Shown here one piece after another: positions 49,094 to 58,396 of a stretch of DNA of 64,000 bases. Within the stretch, counting starts at the first letter, position 1; every line of letters starts with the position of its first letter. The notes under the pieces were generated by a model. The model was not told the DNA's origin and did no database searches. It worked only from the letters and a program-made list of their open reading frames with translations. The stretch lies in the NCBI GenBank assembly GCA_946999385.1, contig CAMQCZ010000007.1, positions 1 through 64,000 of the forward strand, written 5' to 3'. Source of the DNA: an uncultured Lachnoanaerobaculum sp. (GTDB lineage Bacteria; Bacillota; Clostridia; Lachnospirales; Lachnospiraceae). Position numbers and translations under genes: made by a program.

Positions 49094-49251
49094 ATAATTA
49101 ATATAGCATTTTTAATTATTTTAAGCTATATTATTTTTTGTCCAACTTTCCTAATAAAAATATACATTTTTATATACCAACAATTTATCTTACAATTTTT
49201 ATATATAATATATATAAAAAAGCCACATATATAATATATATTAACTTTGTG

Positions 49252-49280
49252 TTGAAATAAAAAAATAAAAATGCTATACT
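49252..49280 (+). promoter_or_regulatory. tRNA-Arg promoter
   Basis: TTGAAA (49252-49257), 17 bases, TATACT (49275-49280), about 29 bases before the tRNA 5' end. Confidence 0.8.
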
Positions 49281-49309
49281 CTAGACGTAATTACGTGATT
49301 AATATTTTT

Positions 49310-49380
49310 GTTCTCTTAGTTAAATGGATATAACGATAGCCTCCTAAGCTGTAATTATGGGTTCGATTCCCGTAGGGAAC
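49310..49380 (+). tRNA. tRNA-Arg (anticodon CCU)
   Basis: A 71-base cloverleaf. GTTCTCT pairs with AGGGAAC in the acceptor. The anticodon arm AGCCTCCTAAGCT carries anticodon CCT (reads AGG), and the T arm holds GGGTTCGATTCCC. No CCA is encoded. It is expressed alone, with its own promoter and terminator. Confidence 0.94.
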
Positions 49381-49386
49381 ATACCG

Positions 49387-49417
49387 GCTATAATGACTAA
49401 ATCATTATAGCTTTTTT
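49387..49417 (+). terminator. Terminator of tRNA-Arg
   Basis: Ten-base perfect arms (49387-49396 and 49402-49411) are followed by six Ts. Confidence 0.9.
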
Positions 49418-49443
49418 ATTATCTATTTTTATTTAACTAAAAA

Positions 49444-49470
49444 GTCTAGATAGTCAAGGACTATCTAGAC
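49444..49470 (-). terminator. Terminator of the hexuronate operon
   Basis: Perfect 12-base arms GTCTAGATAGTC (49444-49455) and its complement (49459-49470) with a three-base loop are followed on the minus strand by TTTTT. Confidence 0.9.
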
Positions 49471-49476
49471 AAAATG

Positions 49477-50472
49477 TTATCTCTGTACTTTTCCGCTCAC
49501 ATTCCCATCTAAAATTTGTAAAATCTCTTCTCTGGTAGCCAAATTACTGTCATCATCTATAGTATGCTTCCAAGAAGACGCGGCAACAGCAAATTCCAAT
49601 ATTTTTTCAGACTCACTTCCATATAAATATTCAGATAACAAGCCTGCTGTAAAAGCATCTCCACCACCTATTCTATTTACTATTCTTATATCATATGTAG
49701 AAGAAATCATATAATTTTTTCCGTCATACATAAGTGCATATAATTGATTATCTGATGCTGATATCGAATTTCTTATTGTTGAAGCAATTAATTTTAAATT
49801 ATATTTTGTAAAATATTCCTCAAAGCCCTTCTTTATCTCAGCATGATCAAGCTTTTGCGTTATCCAGTCCACACCTTTAGGAATATAACCTATCAAGATA
49901 TCTACATATCTAAATATTTTATCCGAAAATTCCATACACTCTTTTTTAGTCCATAAATTTGTACGATAATTAAAATCATAGCTTACCAAAATATTTTTTT
50001 TCTTTGCAAATTCACAGGCTTTTAAAATTAATTCCTTTGCTTCATTTGATAATGCCGGACTTATACCTGATATATGAAATATATAGCAATCCTTAAATAT
50101 ATTTTCAAAATCATATTCCTCAAATTTTGATGTTGAAAATGAGGAATGCTTTCTATCATATATAATCTTTGAAGGTCGCATAGAAGCACCCTTTTCAGCA
50201 AAATAAATCCCTATTCTTTCTCCACCTCGAACAATATATTCAGTATTAACACCAAATCTTCTCAGACTATTTATACCCGCCTGACCTATGTCATTATTTG
50301 GCAATTTTGTTATAAAATATGTATCATGTCCAAATTGAGATAAACTAAGTGCTACATTGACCTCTGCTCCACCATAGTATGCATGAAATTTTTCCGTACT
50401 TATAAATCTTTCACAACCATTAGGTGAAAGTCTTATAATCATTTCACCTAATGTAACAACCTTCTTTTTCAT
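49477..50472 (-). CDS. kdgK: 2-keto-3-deoxygluconate kinase (PfkB family)
   Basis: PfkB-family sugar kinase of 331 residues. It starts KKKVVTLGEMIIRLSPNGCERF, has the substrate glycines YYGGAEVNVALSLSQFG and the catalytic anion-hole motif GGGDAFTAGLL. Next to uxuA, uxuB and uxaC its natural substrate is 2-keto-3-deoxygluconate, giving KDPG for the divergently encoded aldolase. PfkB specificity is hard to read from sequence, so the assignment rests on context. Confidence 0.88.
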   Translation of the reverse strand: MKKKVVTLGEMIIRLSPNGCERFISTEKFHAYYGGAEVNVALSLSQFGHDTYFITKLPNNDIGQAGINSLRRFGVNTEYIVRGGERIGIYFAEKGASMRPSKIIYDRKHSSFSTSKFEEYDFENIFKDCYIFHISGISPALSNEAKELILKACEFAKKKNILVSYDFNYRTNLWTKKECMEFSDKIFRYVDILIGYIPKGVDWITQKLDHAEIKKGFEEYFTKYNLKLIASTIRNSISASDNQLYALMYDGKNYMISSTYDIRIVNRIGGGDAFTAGLLSEYLYGSESEKILEFAVAASSWKHTIDDDSNLATREEILQILDGNVSGKVQR

Positions 50473-50473
50473 C

Positions 50474-51559
50474 TTACCTCTGTTTGTATACCTTTAAATC
50501 CTTTTCTATAGCTTCTCTTAATCCATTTAAATATGTTAAGCCCAAGGCTCTGTCATACAAGCCATAGCCTGCTCTACCACTCTCACCCCAAATCATTCTT
50601 CCATGATCAGGTCTTACATAACCGTCAAAATCAGTTTCAACTAAAGCCTTCATAATTTCATACATATCTAAGCTTCCCGCCTCAGTTAAATGTGCTGCCT
50701 CATAAAATTTTCCGGGTCCCTCAAATTTTATATTTCTAACATGCATAGCACCAATTTTTCCTCTTGCTGAAAAATCTCTAACAATAGCCGCAACATCATT
50801 ATTAGGATCGGAGCCTAATGAACCCGTACATATACATAAGGTATTTGAAGGAGAATCAACCATAGTTACAATTCTTTCCAAATGTTCTTTTTTATGTGTA
50901 ATTCTAGGAATTCCAAAAACAGGCCAAGCAGGATCATCAGGATGAACTGCCATTTTTACACCATATTTTTCACAAGTAGGTATGACTGCTTCAAGAAAAT
51001 ATTTATAATTTTCAAATAATTTTTCTGCATCTATTCCCTTATAAATTTCCAGAACCTTTTCCAATTCTGCCAATCTTTCAGGCTCCCAGCCCGGTAATTG
51101 AAAATCTCCTGCACCTGATAAAATCTCATTAACCAAATCCTTAGGAGTCTTTCCTTCTATATCCTTTTCATCATATGCAAGCGTATTTGAACCGTCAGCC
51201 AATATATATGCTAAATCTGTTTTCAACCAGTCAAATACAGGCATAAAATTATATATAATAACCTTAACTCCGGCATTTGCAACATTTTTTATAGATTCCT
51301 TATAATTTTCTATATATTTATCTCTGCTCGGAAGCCCCATTTTTATATCTTCATGAACATTTATAGATTCAATAACCTCATACTCAAGACCTGCTTCATG
51401 AACTCTATTTACCATATCATCAAAAAAGCTCTTATCCCAGACCTCTCCGGCGGCAAACTCATTGTGCATACCCATTATACCTGAGCAACCCGGTATTTGT
51501 TTTATATATTTCAATGCAACCGGATCATCATTGCCATACCATCTAAATGTAAATTTCAT
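50474..51559 (-). CDS. uxuA: Mannonate dehydratase
   Basis: Removes water from D-mannonate to give 2-keto-3-deoxygluconate. The 361 residues match UxuA length, with the start FTFRWYGNDDPVALKYIKQIPGC. The body contains AVHPDDPAWPVFGIPRI, CTGSLGSDPNN, MHVRNIKF and the C-terminal YVRPDHGRMIWGE, which supply Mn2+/Fe2+-binding His, Cys and Asp residues. It is one base from kdgK and nine after uxuB. Confidence 0.96.
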   Translation of the reverse strand: MKFTFRWYGNDDPVALKYIKQIPGCSGIMGMHNEFAAGEVWDKSFFDDMVNRVHEAGLEYEVIESINVHEDIKMGLPSRDKYIENYKESIKNVANAGVKVIIYNFMPVFDWLKTDLAYILADGSNTLAYDEKDIEGKTPKDLVNEILSGAGDFQLPGWEPERLAELEKVLEIYKGIDAEKLFENYKYFLEAVIPTCEKYGVKMAVHPDDPAWPVFGIPRITHKKEHLERIVTMVDSPSNTLCICTGSLGSDPNNDVAAIVRDFSARGKIGAMHVRNIKFEGPGKFYEAAHLTEAGSLDMYEIMKALVETDFDGYVRPDHGRMIWGESGRAGYGLYDRALGLTYLNGLREAIEKDLKVYKQR

Positions 51560-51568
51560 CTTTTCTCC

Positions 51569-53155
51569 TTACTTTGTTGTGTATTTTATCAGAGTTTTTC
51601 TTACTGAGCCTTTTCCTTCGCTTAACTCTGCAAATATAGCTATTATCTTTTCTGCTAAACCTATTTCCTCCAAATTTATACCGAATATTTTTTCATTTCT
51701 TAATAATTCCTTCAAGCCCTCACTTATGTTAAATGCCCCAAGCTTGATATCCTTTAAGCAATTTTGTAAATATTCTAAATTAGGATCCGGACTAGGTACA
51801 AACTCTTCCCCTTCATCTGTAACTGCCAATAAATATCTAAGCCAGCCTGCTATTGCAAGCGGTATATATCTAAGCTTACTAATATCCTCTTTTCTATTCT
51901 TATATGTCTGCAAAGTTTTTCCAAATCTGACAGGGATCTTAAGTGATGTATCGGTAGCAATTCTTTGAGGTGCATCAGGCATAAATGGATTAGGAAATCT
52001 AACCTCTATTACCTCCTTTACAAAAGCCTGAGGATCTATAACCCCGGGATTTTCTACAACAGGCAGAGCCTCATCATAAGCAAGCCTTGTTATAAGCTCA
52101 ACCAACTGCTCATCCTTCATTTCCTCATAAATTCTATTATAAGCCAATACGCAGCCATACACTGCCAAGGTTGTATGAAGAGGATTAAGACAGGCTGTTA
52201 CCTTCATAGTTTCTATCTTATCAACCGTCTCCTTATCAACCAAATAAACACCAACCTTAGAAAAATCAGGTCTACCATTTGTAAATTTATCTTCAATAGC
52301 CAAATATTCAGCCTCTTCCGAATTCACAAATTTTGCAATAGGTGCTCCTTTTGCTCTCTCATATGGTCCTATATCTTCAAATCCCAGCTTTTCCAAATAT
52401 TCCTTTACATTTTTATCAGGCCCCGGTGTTATCTTATCTATCATCGTCCAAGGGAAGGAAAGCATTTTATCATCATTAAGATAATCCAAAAACTCCTTCT
52501 CATATCTTCCATTATCAACATAAAGCTTTGCAAGTGTTAATATAGCTCTTTTTAATACATCACCATTTTTAGATAAATTATCCAGGCTAAGCATCGTTAC
52601 AGGTAATTTTTCCTTAAATCTCTCATATAAAAAGCCTACTGAATTTAGCATTAAAAAGCCTGACTCTATAGGATCCTTTTCCAAATCTCTTTTTATGGCT
52701 TCTTTTATATTACCTTCATTATCAAAAATATCATAACCCTTTTCAGTAATAGTATAAGAAATAATTTGCAAATTTTTATTTCTAAAAAGCTCTTTAACTC
52801 TTTCCATATTATCCTTCATAATTACAGCTTCACTTATACTTGCTATAAGCTCTGTTGTTAAATTTTTGTCAGATTTTAAGGTTACAGATAAAGCTAAATT
52901 ATCATTAGGATAATAGGCCTTTTTTACCAATTCATTATCCATCGCTTCGATAACATTAATACCTCTATCAAACTCTCCCTTTTGAAGCAAATCTTGAGCT
53001 ATCCTTGAAATATAAGCTCTAAATATATTTCCCGTTCCAAAAGCTATCCACTTAGGATCTCTTATAGTGTTATCTCGCAACTCTTCTACACAAAAGGTAG
53101 GAGCCTTGTCAACGAGTCTTCTTATTTTGTCTATATTTTCCAGTTTTAATTCCAT
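51569..53155 (-). CDS. uxuB: Fructuronate reductase (mannitol dehydrogenase family)
   Basis: NAD-dependent polyol/uronate dehydrogenase of 528 residues. It has the N-terminal FGTGNIFRAYISRIAQDLLQKG Rossmann segment, the central DNLSKNGDVLK and the C-terminal domain with KVTACLNPLHTTLAVYG, which carries the catalytic Lys/His region. The uxaC and uxuA flanks point to D-fructuronate to D-mannonate. Tagaturonate reductase (uxaB) is less likely because no altronate dehydratase is present. Confidence 0.9.
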   Translation of the reverse strand: MELKLENIDKIRRLVDKAPTFCVEELRDNTIRDPKWIAFGTGNIFRAYISRIAQDLLQKGEFDRGINVIEAMDNELVKKAYYPNDNLALSVTLKSDKNLTTELIASISEAVIMKDNMERVKELFRNKNLQIISYTITEKGYDIFDNEGNIKEAIKRDLEKDPIESGFLMLNSVGFLYERFKEKLPVTMLSLDNLSKNGDVLKRAILTLAKLYVDNGRYEKEFLDYLNDDKMLSFPWTMIDKITPGPDKNVKEYLEKLGFEDIGPYERAKGAPIAKFVNSEEAEYLAIEDKFTNGRPDFSKVGVYLVDKETVDKIETMKVTACLNPLHTTLAVYGCVLAYNRIYEEMKDEQLVELITRLAYDEALPVVENPGVIDPQAFVKEVIEVRFPNPFMPDAPQRIATDTSLKIPVRFGKTLQTYKNRKEDISKLRYIPLAIAGWLRYLLAVTDEGEEFVPSPDPNLEYLQNCLKDIKLGAFNISEGLKELLRNEKIFGINLEEIGLAEKIIAIFAELSEGKGSVRKTLIKYTTK

Positions 53156-53163
53156 AAGTCCTC

Positions 53164-54552
53164 CTACATTTCAAAATATTCCTTGGCATTATTATAGCAT
53201 AAATTCCTAAGCATCTCTGATAAAAGCTCATAATCGTTCGGTATTAAATTCTCATCAACCCAAGTTCCGATCAAATTACAGGCAACCCTTCTAAAATATT
53301 CATGTCTTGTATAAGATAAAAAGCTTCTTGAGTCCGTAACCATTCCGACAAATCTGCCTAGAAGAGCTAAATTTGCCATTGATGTCATCTGCTTTTCAAT
53401 TCCGTCTCTTTGATCATAAAACCACCATGAAGTACCAAAAGCCACTCTGGCAGGAATATCCTCTTTAGGAAAATTGCCCATCAGGGAAGCAAATACATCA
53501 TTATCATTTGAATTTAAATTATAAACTATAGTCTTTGGTAAGGCATCCCCTTGATCTAAATAATCAAAATACTTATTTAAATCCTGTGCATTCGAAAAAT
53601 CACCCATAGAATCAAATCCTATGTCCGCTCCAAGTCTATTAAACATCCTAGTGTTATTATTCCTTAAAGCTCCGATATGCATTTGCATAGCCCAATTCCT
53701 TTTTGTATATTCTCTTGCATACATACTGATCATATATGATCTGAATATAGTGGCTTCTGATTGTGAAATTTCTTTATTTTGTAATTTATTTCTAAAAATT
53801 TCAAAAACCTCTTTCCTGTCAGGAACTACAAAATCAAAGCCCTCAAATCCATGGTCTGCAATCCTTGAGCCTCTTTCATTAAAATAATCAATCCTTGAAA
53901 TTATAGCTTCTTCAAATTCATCCAAATTAGAAATTTTCTTTTTTGTAACCTTTTCTAATTTTTCCAGCCAAGGTAAAAATGCTTCCCTATCAATCTTGAA
54001 TGACACATCAGGCCTAAATGTAGGAAAAACCTTTGTTTCAAAAGACTTATCCTCTGCTATAAGTCTATGATATTCCAAGTCATCTGTAGGATCATCTGTA
54101 GTACATATATGTGTAACTCCAGCTTTTTTAATTAAAGAACGAGCCGAAATATTTTTGAGCTTTTCATTTGCCCTATCCCAAATTTCCTTTGCATTTTCCT
54201 CTTTTAAAGGCAAATCAATATCAAAATATCTTAACATTTCAAGATGAGACCATTGATACAAAGGATTTCCTATAGCATATTTTAGTGTTTTTACAAATGC
54301 CAAAAATTTTTCATAATCATCACCATCTCCGGTTATATATTTTTCTTTAATACCGTTGATTCTCATTGCTCTCCACTTATAATGATCTCCACCAAGCCAA
54401 ATCTCGGTAAGATTTTTATATTTCTTATCCTCATAAATTTCCTTAGGACTCAAGTGGCAATGATAATCATAAATAGGCATATCCTTTATGTCCATATATA
54501 ATTTTTTTCCGATTTCACTTTTAATTAAAAAATCATCATTTATATAATTCAT
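53164..54552 (-). CDS. uxaC: Glucuronate isomerase
   Basis: Isomerises D-glucuronate to D-fructuronate (and galacturonate to tagaturonate). The 462 residues match the family, with the metal-site motif DYHCHLSPKEI near residue 30, DDPTDDLEYH, and MQMHIGALRNNN. The C-terminal WWFYDQRDGIEKQM and TDSRSFLSYTRHEYFRR are diagnostic. It is nine bases after uxuB and ten before dctM, so it is transcribed within the operon. Confidence 0.97.
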   Translation of the reverse strand: MNYINDDFLIKSEIGKKLYMDIKDMPIYDYHCHLSPKEIYEDKKYKNLTEIWLGGDHYKWRAMRINGIKEKYITGDGDDYEKFLAFVKTLKYAIGNPLYQWSHLEMLRYFDIDLPLKEENAKEIWDRANEKLKNISARSLIKKAGVTHICTTDDPTDDLEYHRLIAEDKSFETKVFPTFRPDVSFKIDREAFLPWLEKLEKVTKKKISNLDEFEEAIISRIDYFNERGSRIADHGFEGFDFVVPDRKEVFEIFRNKLQNKEISQSEATIFRSYMISMYAREYTKRNWAMQMHIGALRNNNTRMFNRLGADIGFDSMGDFSNAQDLNKYFDYLDQGDALPKTIVYNLNSNDNDVFASLMGNFPKEDIPARVAFGTSWWFYDQRDGIEKQMTSMANLALLGRFVGMVTDSRSFLSYTRHEYFRRVACNLIGTWVDENLIPNDYELLSEMLRNLCYNNAKEYFEM

Positions 54553-54562
54553 ATTTCTCTCC

Positions 54563-55870
54563 TTATTTTATTAAGCCGGCTAATTTTGGTAAAAAAGTAG
54601 ATACTTCAGGCACAAAAGTAACTAAAAGAAGCATTATCAAAATACCTATATAAAATTTCAATAGACTTGGCATAACCCTTTCAACTGTTGTTTCTCCAAT
54701 TCTTGCTCCAACATATAAAATATTTCCTACAGGTGGCGTAATACCTCCAATACATAGATTATATGTAATCATAATACCAAATTGAACCGGACTCATCCCA
54801 AAATATTTTGCTATAGGCAAAAATATAGGTGTAAAAATCAATACAGCAGGTGTTATGTCCATAAATGTTCCAACAATAAGCAATATTATATTCATTAATA
54901 ATAAGATAATAATCTTATTTGATGTGATTCCTAATACAGCTGATGATATAAGCTGTGGTAATCCTGTAAAGCTCATTACCCAACCCATAATATTTGAGCT
55001 TCCGATTAAGAGCATTATTATACCTGTTGTAACTGCTGAATTTTTTATTATTTCAGGAAGCTCCTTTAGGCTGATTGTCTTATATATAAATGATAATATA
55101 AGTGCATATACAACGGCTATACACGAAGCCTCGGTTGCTGTAAATATTCCCTTTATAATACCTCCGACAATAATAACTATCAATAATAAAGCAGGTATAG
55201 AATCCCAAATTATTTTAACTGACTCCTTGAAATTCGGTCTGTCGCTTCCAACATAATTATATTTTTTTGCTATAATAATTCCTGTTATAATACAAGCCAA
55301 ACCCCATAAAATACCGGGTAAATATCCTGCTAAAAATAAAGCCGCAACAGAAGTTCCTCCACTTATAAGTGAATATGTAATTAAAACATTTGATGGAGGA
55401 ATAAGCAAGCCTACAGGTGCAGATGAAATATTTGCCGCTGCAGAATAATTTTTATCATAACCCTCTTCTTTTTCTATAGGTCCAACTATAGATCCCATAG
55501 CAGAAGCGGCTGCAAGACCTGAGCCTGATATGGCACCAAAAAACATATTGGCAAGTACATTTGAAGCTGCAAGACCTCCGGGAAGCTTTCCGATTAAAAG
55601 CTTTGCCAAATTAATCAATCTTAAAGCAATACCGCCCTTATTCATTATATCTCCTGCAAGTATAAAAAAAGGTATTGCCAATAAATTAAATACTCCTATT
55701 CCTGAAAAAATACGTTGTGCCGATGTAATAAGTGCAGGCTCCAATGCTAATGTAAGTGAAATACCGGCTATAGATGATAAACCTAAGGTTACAGCTATAG
55801 GTACACCCAAAATTAAAAGCAGAACTAAAACTACTATCATTACTATTCCGGATATAAGCATTATATTCAT
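54563..55870 (-). CDS. TRAP transporter large permease (DctM family)
   Basis: Membrane subunit that moves the solute with a sodium or proton gradient. The 435 residues form about 12 hydrophobic segments, with the conserved LAIPFFILAGDIMNKGGIALRLI and GAISGSGLAAASAMGSI stretches. Its position between uxaC and dctQ suggests a uronate substrate. It works with the DctQ and DctP subunits encoded next to it; this operon order (P-Q-M, then enzymes) is common for uronate TRAP systems. Confidence 0.92.
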   Translation of the reverse strand: MNIMLISGIVMIVVLVLLLILGVPIAVTLGLSSIAGISLTLALEPALITSAQRIFSGIGVFNLLAIPFFILAGDIMNKGGIALRLINLAKLLIGKLPGGLAASNVLANMFFGAISGSGLAAASAMGSIVGPIEKEEGYDKNYSAAANISSAPVGLLIPPSNVLITYSLISGGTSVAALFLAGYLPGILWGLACIITGIIIAKKYNYVGSDRPNFKESVKIIWDSIPALLLIVIIVGGIIKGIFTATEASCIAVVYALILSFIYKTISLKELPEIIKNSAVTTGIIMLLIGSSNIMGWVMSFTGLPQLISSAVLGITSNKIIILLLMNIILLIVGTFMDITPAVLIFTPIFLPIAKYFGMSPVQFGIMITYNLCIGGITPPVGNILYVGARIGETTVERVMPSLLKFYIGILIMLLLVTFVPEVSTFLPKLAGLIK

Positions 55871-55872
55871 AT

Positions 55873-56367
55873 TTATATCTCCTTTTTTAAATCTTTTTCT
55901 GAATCAATTTTTATTATTTCAATAATATTTATTATTGAAAATATAATTGTCAATACTCCTGAAATAGGTATAATTGAATATAACATTCCTGTAGACCATT
56001 GCAATGCCGGAGTTATTTGGATAAATGTAAGGCTACATATCTTTATTCCTCCATATACAAATACCAAAATTGAGAATAGTATTATTATTAATTCTATTAT
56101 TATCTCCAATACCTTTCTCATTTTAAAAGAAAGCTTGTCCAAAAAAAATGTTAATCTCATATGCTCTCTTATTCCAAAAACATATGTTGCCGACAATATA
56201 GATAACCAAACAAAACCGTAGGTCAATATTTCTTCCGTCCATGCACTTGGATTGTTGAATACATATCTTGTAATTACTTGCCAAGTTCCAACAAGGGTAA
56301 TCATACTAAAGACTATTATCATAAAAATTGATAATATTTTCATTATTATACTTTTAAATTTTAACAT
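55873..56367 (-). CDS. TRAP transporter small permease (DctQ family)
   Basis: Membrane subunit of 164 residues with four hydrophobic segments. The conserved NPSAWTEEILTYGFVWLSILSATYVFGIREHMRL region is characteristic of DctQ. It lies two bases from both dctP and dctM. It binds the periplasmic protein and anchors the transporter complex. As expected, it has little sequence conservation elsewhere. Confidence 0.9.
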   Translation of the reverse strand: MLKFKSIIMKILSIFMIIVFSMITLVGTWQVITRYVFNNPSAWTEEILTYGFVWLSILSATYVFGIREHMRLTFFLDKLSFKMRKVLEIIIELIIILFSILVFVYGGIKICSLTFIQITPALQWSTGMLYSIIPISGVLTIIFSIINIIEIIKIDSEKDLKKEI

Positions 56368-56369
56368 AG

Positions 56370-57383
56370 TTACTCCTTATGCTTTTTATTTATCATATTT
56401 ATATTATTATAAATTGCTTTAAGCTTGTCATTTTGAGAAAATACCTGCTCGTGTAATGGCAAAAGCTTTTCTTTAAATGATGAAACATCTGCATCTACAA
56501 AAGTAACTCCCATCTGCTCACTTGCAGTCTTTTTAGCTTCCTCAACAGCCTTTGTCCACTCTTTTTTCTCTACCTCCTGTGCAAGCTTCAAGGCATCATC
56601 AAAAACCTTTCTATCCTCTTTGCTCAGGCTGTCCATAAAATGTACATTAGCTACTATAAAATCAGGAACCATTTGATGCCTGTTATATGAATAATATTTT
56701 GCAACCTCTCCATGCTTAACAGTATTTAAGGCTAATTCATTATTTTCAGCTGCATCAATAGTCTTATTTTGTAAAGCTGTATAAACATCTCCAAAGCTCA
56801 TAGGAACCGCACCGGCATTAAACGCTTTCATCATTGCTACATTGGTAGGCGATGGCTGTACTCTGACCTTCATTCCTTTTATATCTTCAACCTTTTTAAA
56901 TGGCTTGCTGCCATAAAAATTTCTAACTCCTGCATCAAACCATCCAACAACCTTAATTCCCTGTGATACAGTAGAATTATAAATATCCTCTGCAAATTCA
57001 CTTGTATCCATAAACTCATGATAAGCAGCCTCATTATCAAAAATATATGGCATAGAAAAAATTGAATAAATTTTATTAAATGTCTCAAGATTTGAGGCTG
57101 AGGCTACAACAAATTCTATAGCTCCGGTCTGTGTTAATTCCAAGGTGTTTTTAGAATCTCCTAAAAGCCCGTTTGAATATACAAGCACCTCATACTTATC
57201 ACCCAATTTTTCTTCTATATACTTTTTAAAAGCAAGCATACCCTCGTGATCAGGATGCCCTTGTGGTTGTCCATGTGAAACACGTACTATTGTTTTAAGC
57301 TTTTCATTATGTGAATTTGCACATGCAGACATCAAAAAAGTTAAAATCAATAATACAAAAACTATACTATTTATCTTCTTCAT
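56370..57383 (-). CDS. TRAP solute-binding lipoprotein (DctP family)
   Basis: Binds the uronate outside the cell. A lipoprotein signal with LMSA-Cys21 leads into the mature protein, which fits a Gram-positive membrane anchor. The 337 residues include the carboxylate-binding Arg in GMKVRVQPSPTN and AAENNELALNT, both typical of uronate-type DctP. It is first in the operon, so the whole transcript starts here. Substrate is inferred from neighbours; glucuronate is most likely. Confidence 0.92.
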   Translation of the reverse strand: MKKINSIVFVLLILTFLMSACANSHNEKLKTIVRVSHGQPQGHPDHEGMLAFKKYIEEKLGDKYEVLVYSNGLLGDSKNTLELTQTGAIEFVVASASNLETFNKIYSIFSMPYIFDNEAAYHEFMDTSEFAEDIYNSTVSQGIKVVGWFDAGVRNFYGSKPFKKVEDIKGMKVRVQPSPTNVAMMKAFNAGAVPMSFGDVYTALQNKTIDAAENNELALNTVKHGEVAKYYSYNRHQMVPDFIVANVHFMDSLSKEDRKVFDDALKLAQEVEKKEWTKAVEEAKKTASEQMGVTFVDADVSSFKEKLLPLHEQVFSQNDKLKAIYNNINMINKKHKE

Positions 57384-57408
57384 ACTACCTTTCCTCTCTT
57401 ATTTACTA

Positions 57409-57422
57409 TGAAAACTTTATCA
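57409..57422 (-). promoter_or_regulatory. Possible CcpA (cre) site of the hexuronate operon
   Basis: TGAAAACTTTATCA (written on the plus strand) agrees with the cre consensus TGWAARCGYTWNCW at 13 of 14 positions. The exception is the central CG, which is CT here. It lies just downstream of the predicted start of transcription, a standard roadblock position. The central mismatch lowers confidence. Confidence 0.5.
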
Positions 57423-57429
57423 CTGTACC

Positions 57430-57458
57430 ATTATATTATTGTTTATATTTATATGCAA
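57430..57458 (-). promoter_or_regulatory. Promoter of the hexuronate operon
   Basis: TTGCAT (57453-57458), 17 bases, consensus TATAAT (57430-57435) on the minus strand, about 47 bases before dctP. Confidence 0.8.
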
Positions 57459-57522
57459 TTATTTTTTATAACTTTTGACAATTTTTTTAAATATTTTACT
57501 CTATTTTTAAAAGCTTATTTGA

Positions 57523-57551
57523 TTGATTTTTTATTTTTTTTGGTTTATACT
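57523..57551 (+). promoter_or_regulatory. Promoter of eda
   Basis: TTGATT (57523-57528), 17 bases (mostly T), TATACT (57546-57551), about 67 bases before the ATG. An alternative TTGACA lies at 57476. The 57384-57617 gap thus holds divergent promoters. Confidence 0.7.
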
Positions 57552-57617
57552 CCTAAAATAAACAATTTTACTTTGATAAATTGATTTTTTTTTAACATTT
57601 TAATTAGGAGGTTTTTT

Positions 57618-58250
57618 ATGACATTATTAGATAGATTTGAAAAATGTGGTATCGTTCCTGTTGTCGTTATTGATAAAATAGAAGATGCAAAGCCCTTGGC
57701 AAAGGCCTTACTTGACGGCAACATAGACATAGCCGAGGTAACCTTTAGAACTTCTTGTGCAGGTGAAGCCATTGAGCAAATATCAAAGGCTTATCCTGAA
57801 ATGTTGGTCGGTGCGGGTACAGTCTTAACTATAGATCAGCTTGAAGCCGCTTATAAGGCAGGAGCAAAATTCATTGTATCTCCGGGCTTTGATTGCCAAA
57901 TCGTAAAAAGATCAAAGGAATTAGGCCTTCCTATTTTTCCCGGTGCCGTAACACCTACAGAAATTATCAATGCACTAAATGAAAACCTGAATATCATCAA
58001 ATTTTTCCCTGCCGGTAATTATGGCGGATTAAAAACATTAAAAGCTCTTTCCGGACCTTTTACAAATGTAAAATTTATTCCTACAGGCGGTGTAAATAAT
58101 GATAATTTAGAGGATTTTATAAAATTTGACAAAATAATAGCTGTCGGAGGCTCTTGGGTTTGCCCTGCAAAGCTTGTAAATGAAGGTAATTTTAAAGAAA
58201 TAACAAGATTAAGTAAGCAAGCAAGCGACATCGTCAAAAAATATAGATAA
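57618..58250 (+). CDS. eda: 2-keto-3-deoxy-6-phosphogluconate aldolase
   Basis: Splits KDPG into pyruvate and glyceraldehyde 3-phosphate. The 210 residues form a TIM barrel with Glu40 and Arg44 in AEVTFRT, GAGTVLT, and the Schiff-base Lys128 in IIKFFPAG. A phosphate-binding GGVN follows. AGGAGG precedes the ATG. It is transcribed divergently from the uptake operon and completes the glucuronate pathway. A very strong terminator follows. Confidence 0.95.
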   Translation: MTLLDRFEKCGIVPVVVIDKIEDAKPLAKALLDGNIDIAEVTFRTSCAGEAIEQISKAYPEMLVGAGTVLTIDQLEAAYKAGAKFIVSPGFDCQIVKRSKELGLPIFPGAVTPTEIINALNENLNIIKFFPAGNYGGLKTLKALSGPFTNVKFIPTGGVNNDNLEDFIKFDKIIAVGGSWVCPAKLVNEGNFKEITRLSKQASDIVKKYR

Positions 58251-58298
58251 ATAAAAACACTTTAAGACTCATTTAAAAGTCTTAAAGTGTTTTTATTT
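58249..58298 (+). terminator. Terminator of eda
   Basis: Arms of 21 bases (58249-58269 and 58278-58298) are perfect complements and include the A- and T-runs. The stem starts within the stop codon. Confidence 0.92.
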
Positions 58299-58396
58299 AT
58301 CACGACTCCTACTATAATTCAGACTACATTTTTCACATTTTTCACATTTTATTATCCTAATAAGCGTTTTTTCCTACTAAAATACTATGAAAAATA

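Noticed and set aside
49381..58250. Hexuronate cluster as a mobile island
   Set aside because: No integrase, transposase or attachment repeat, and base composition looks like the surroundings by eye.
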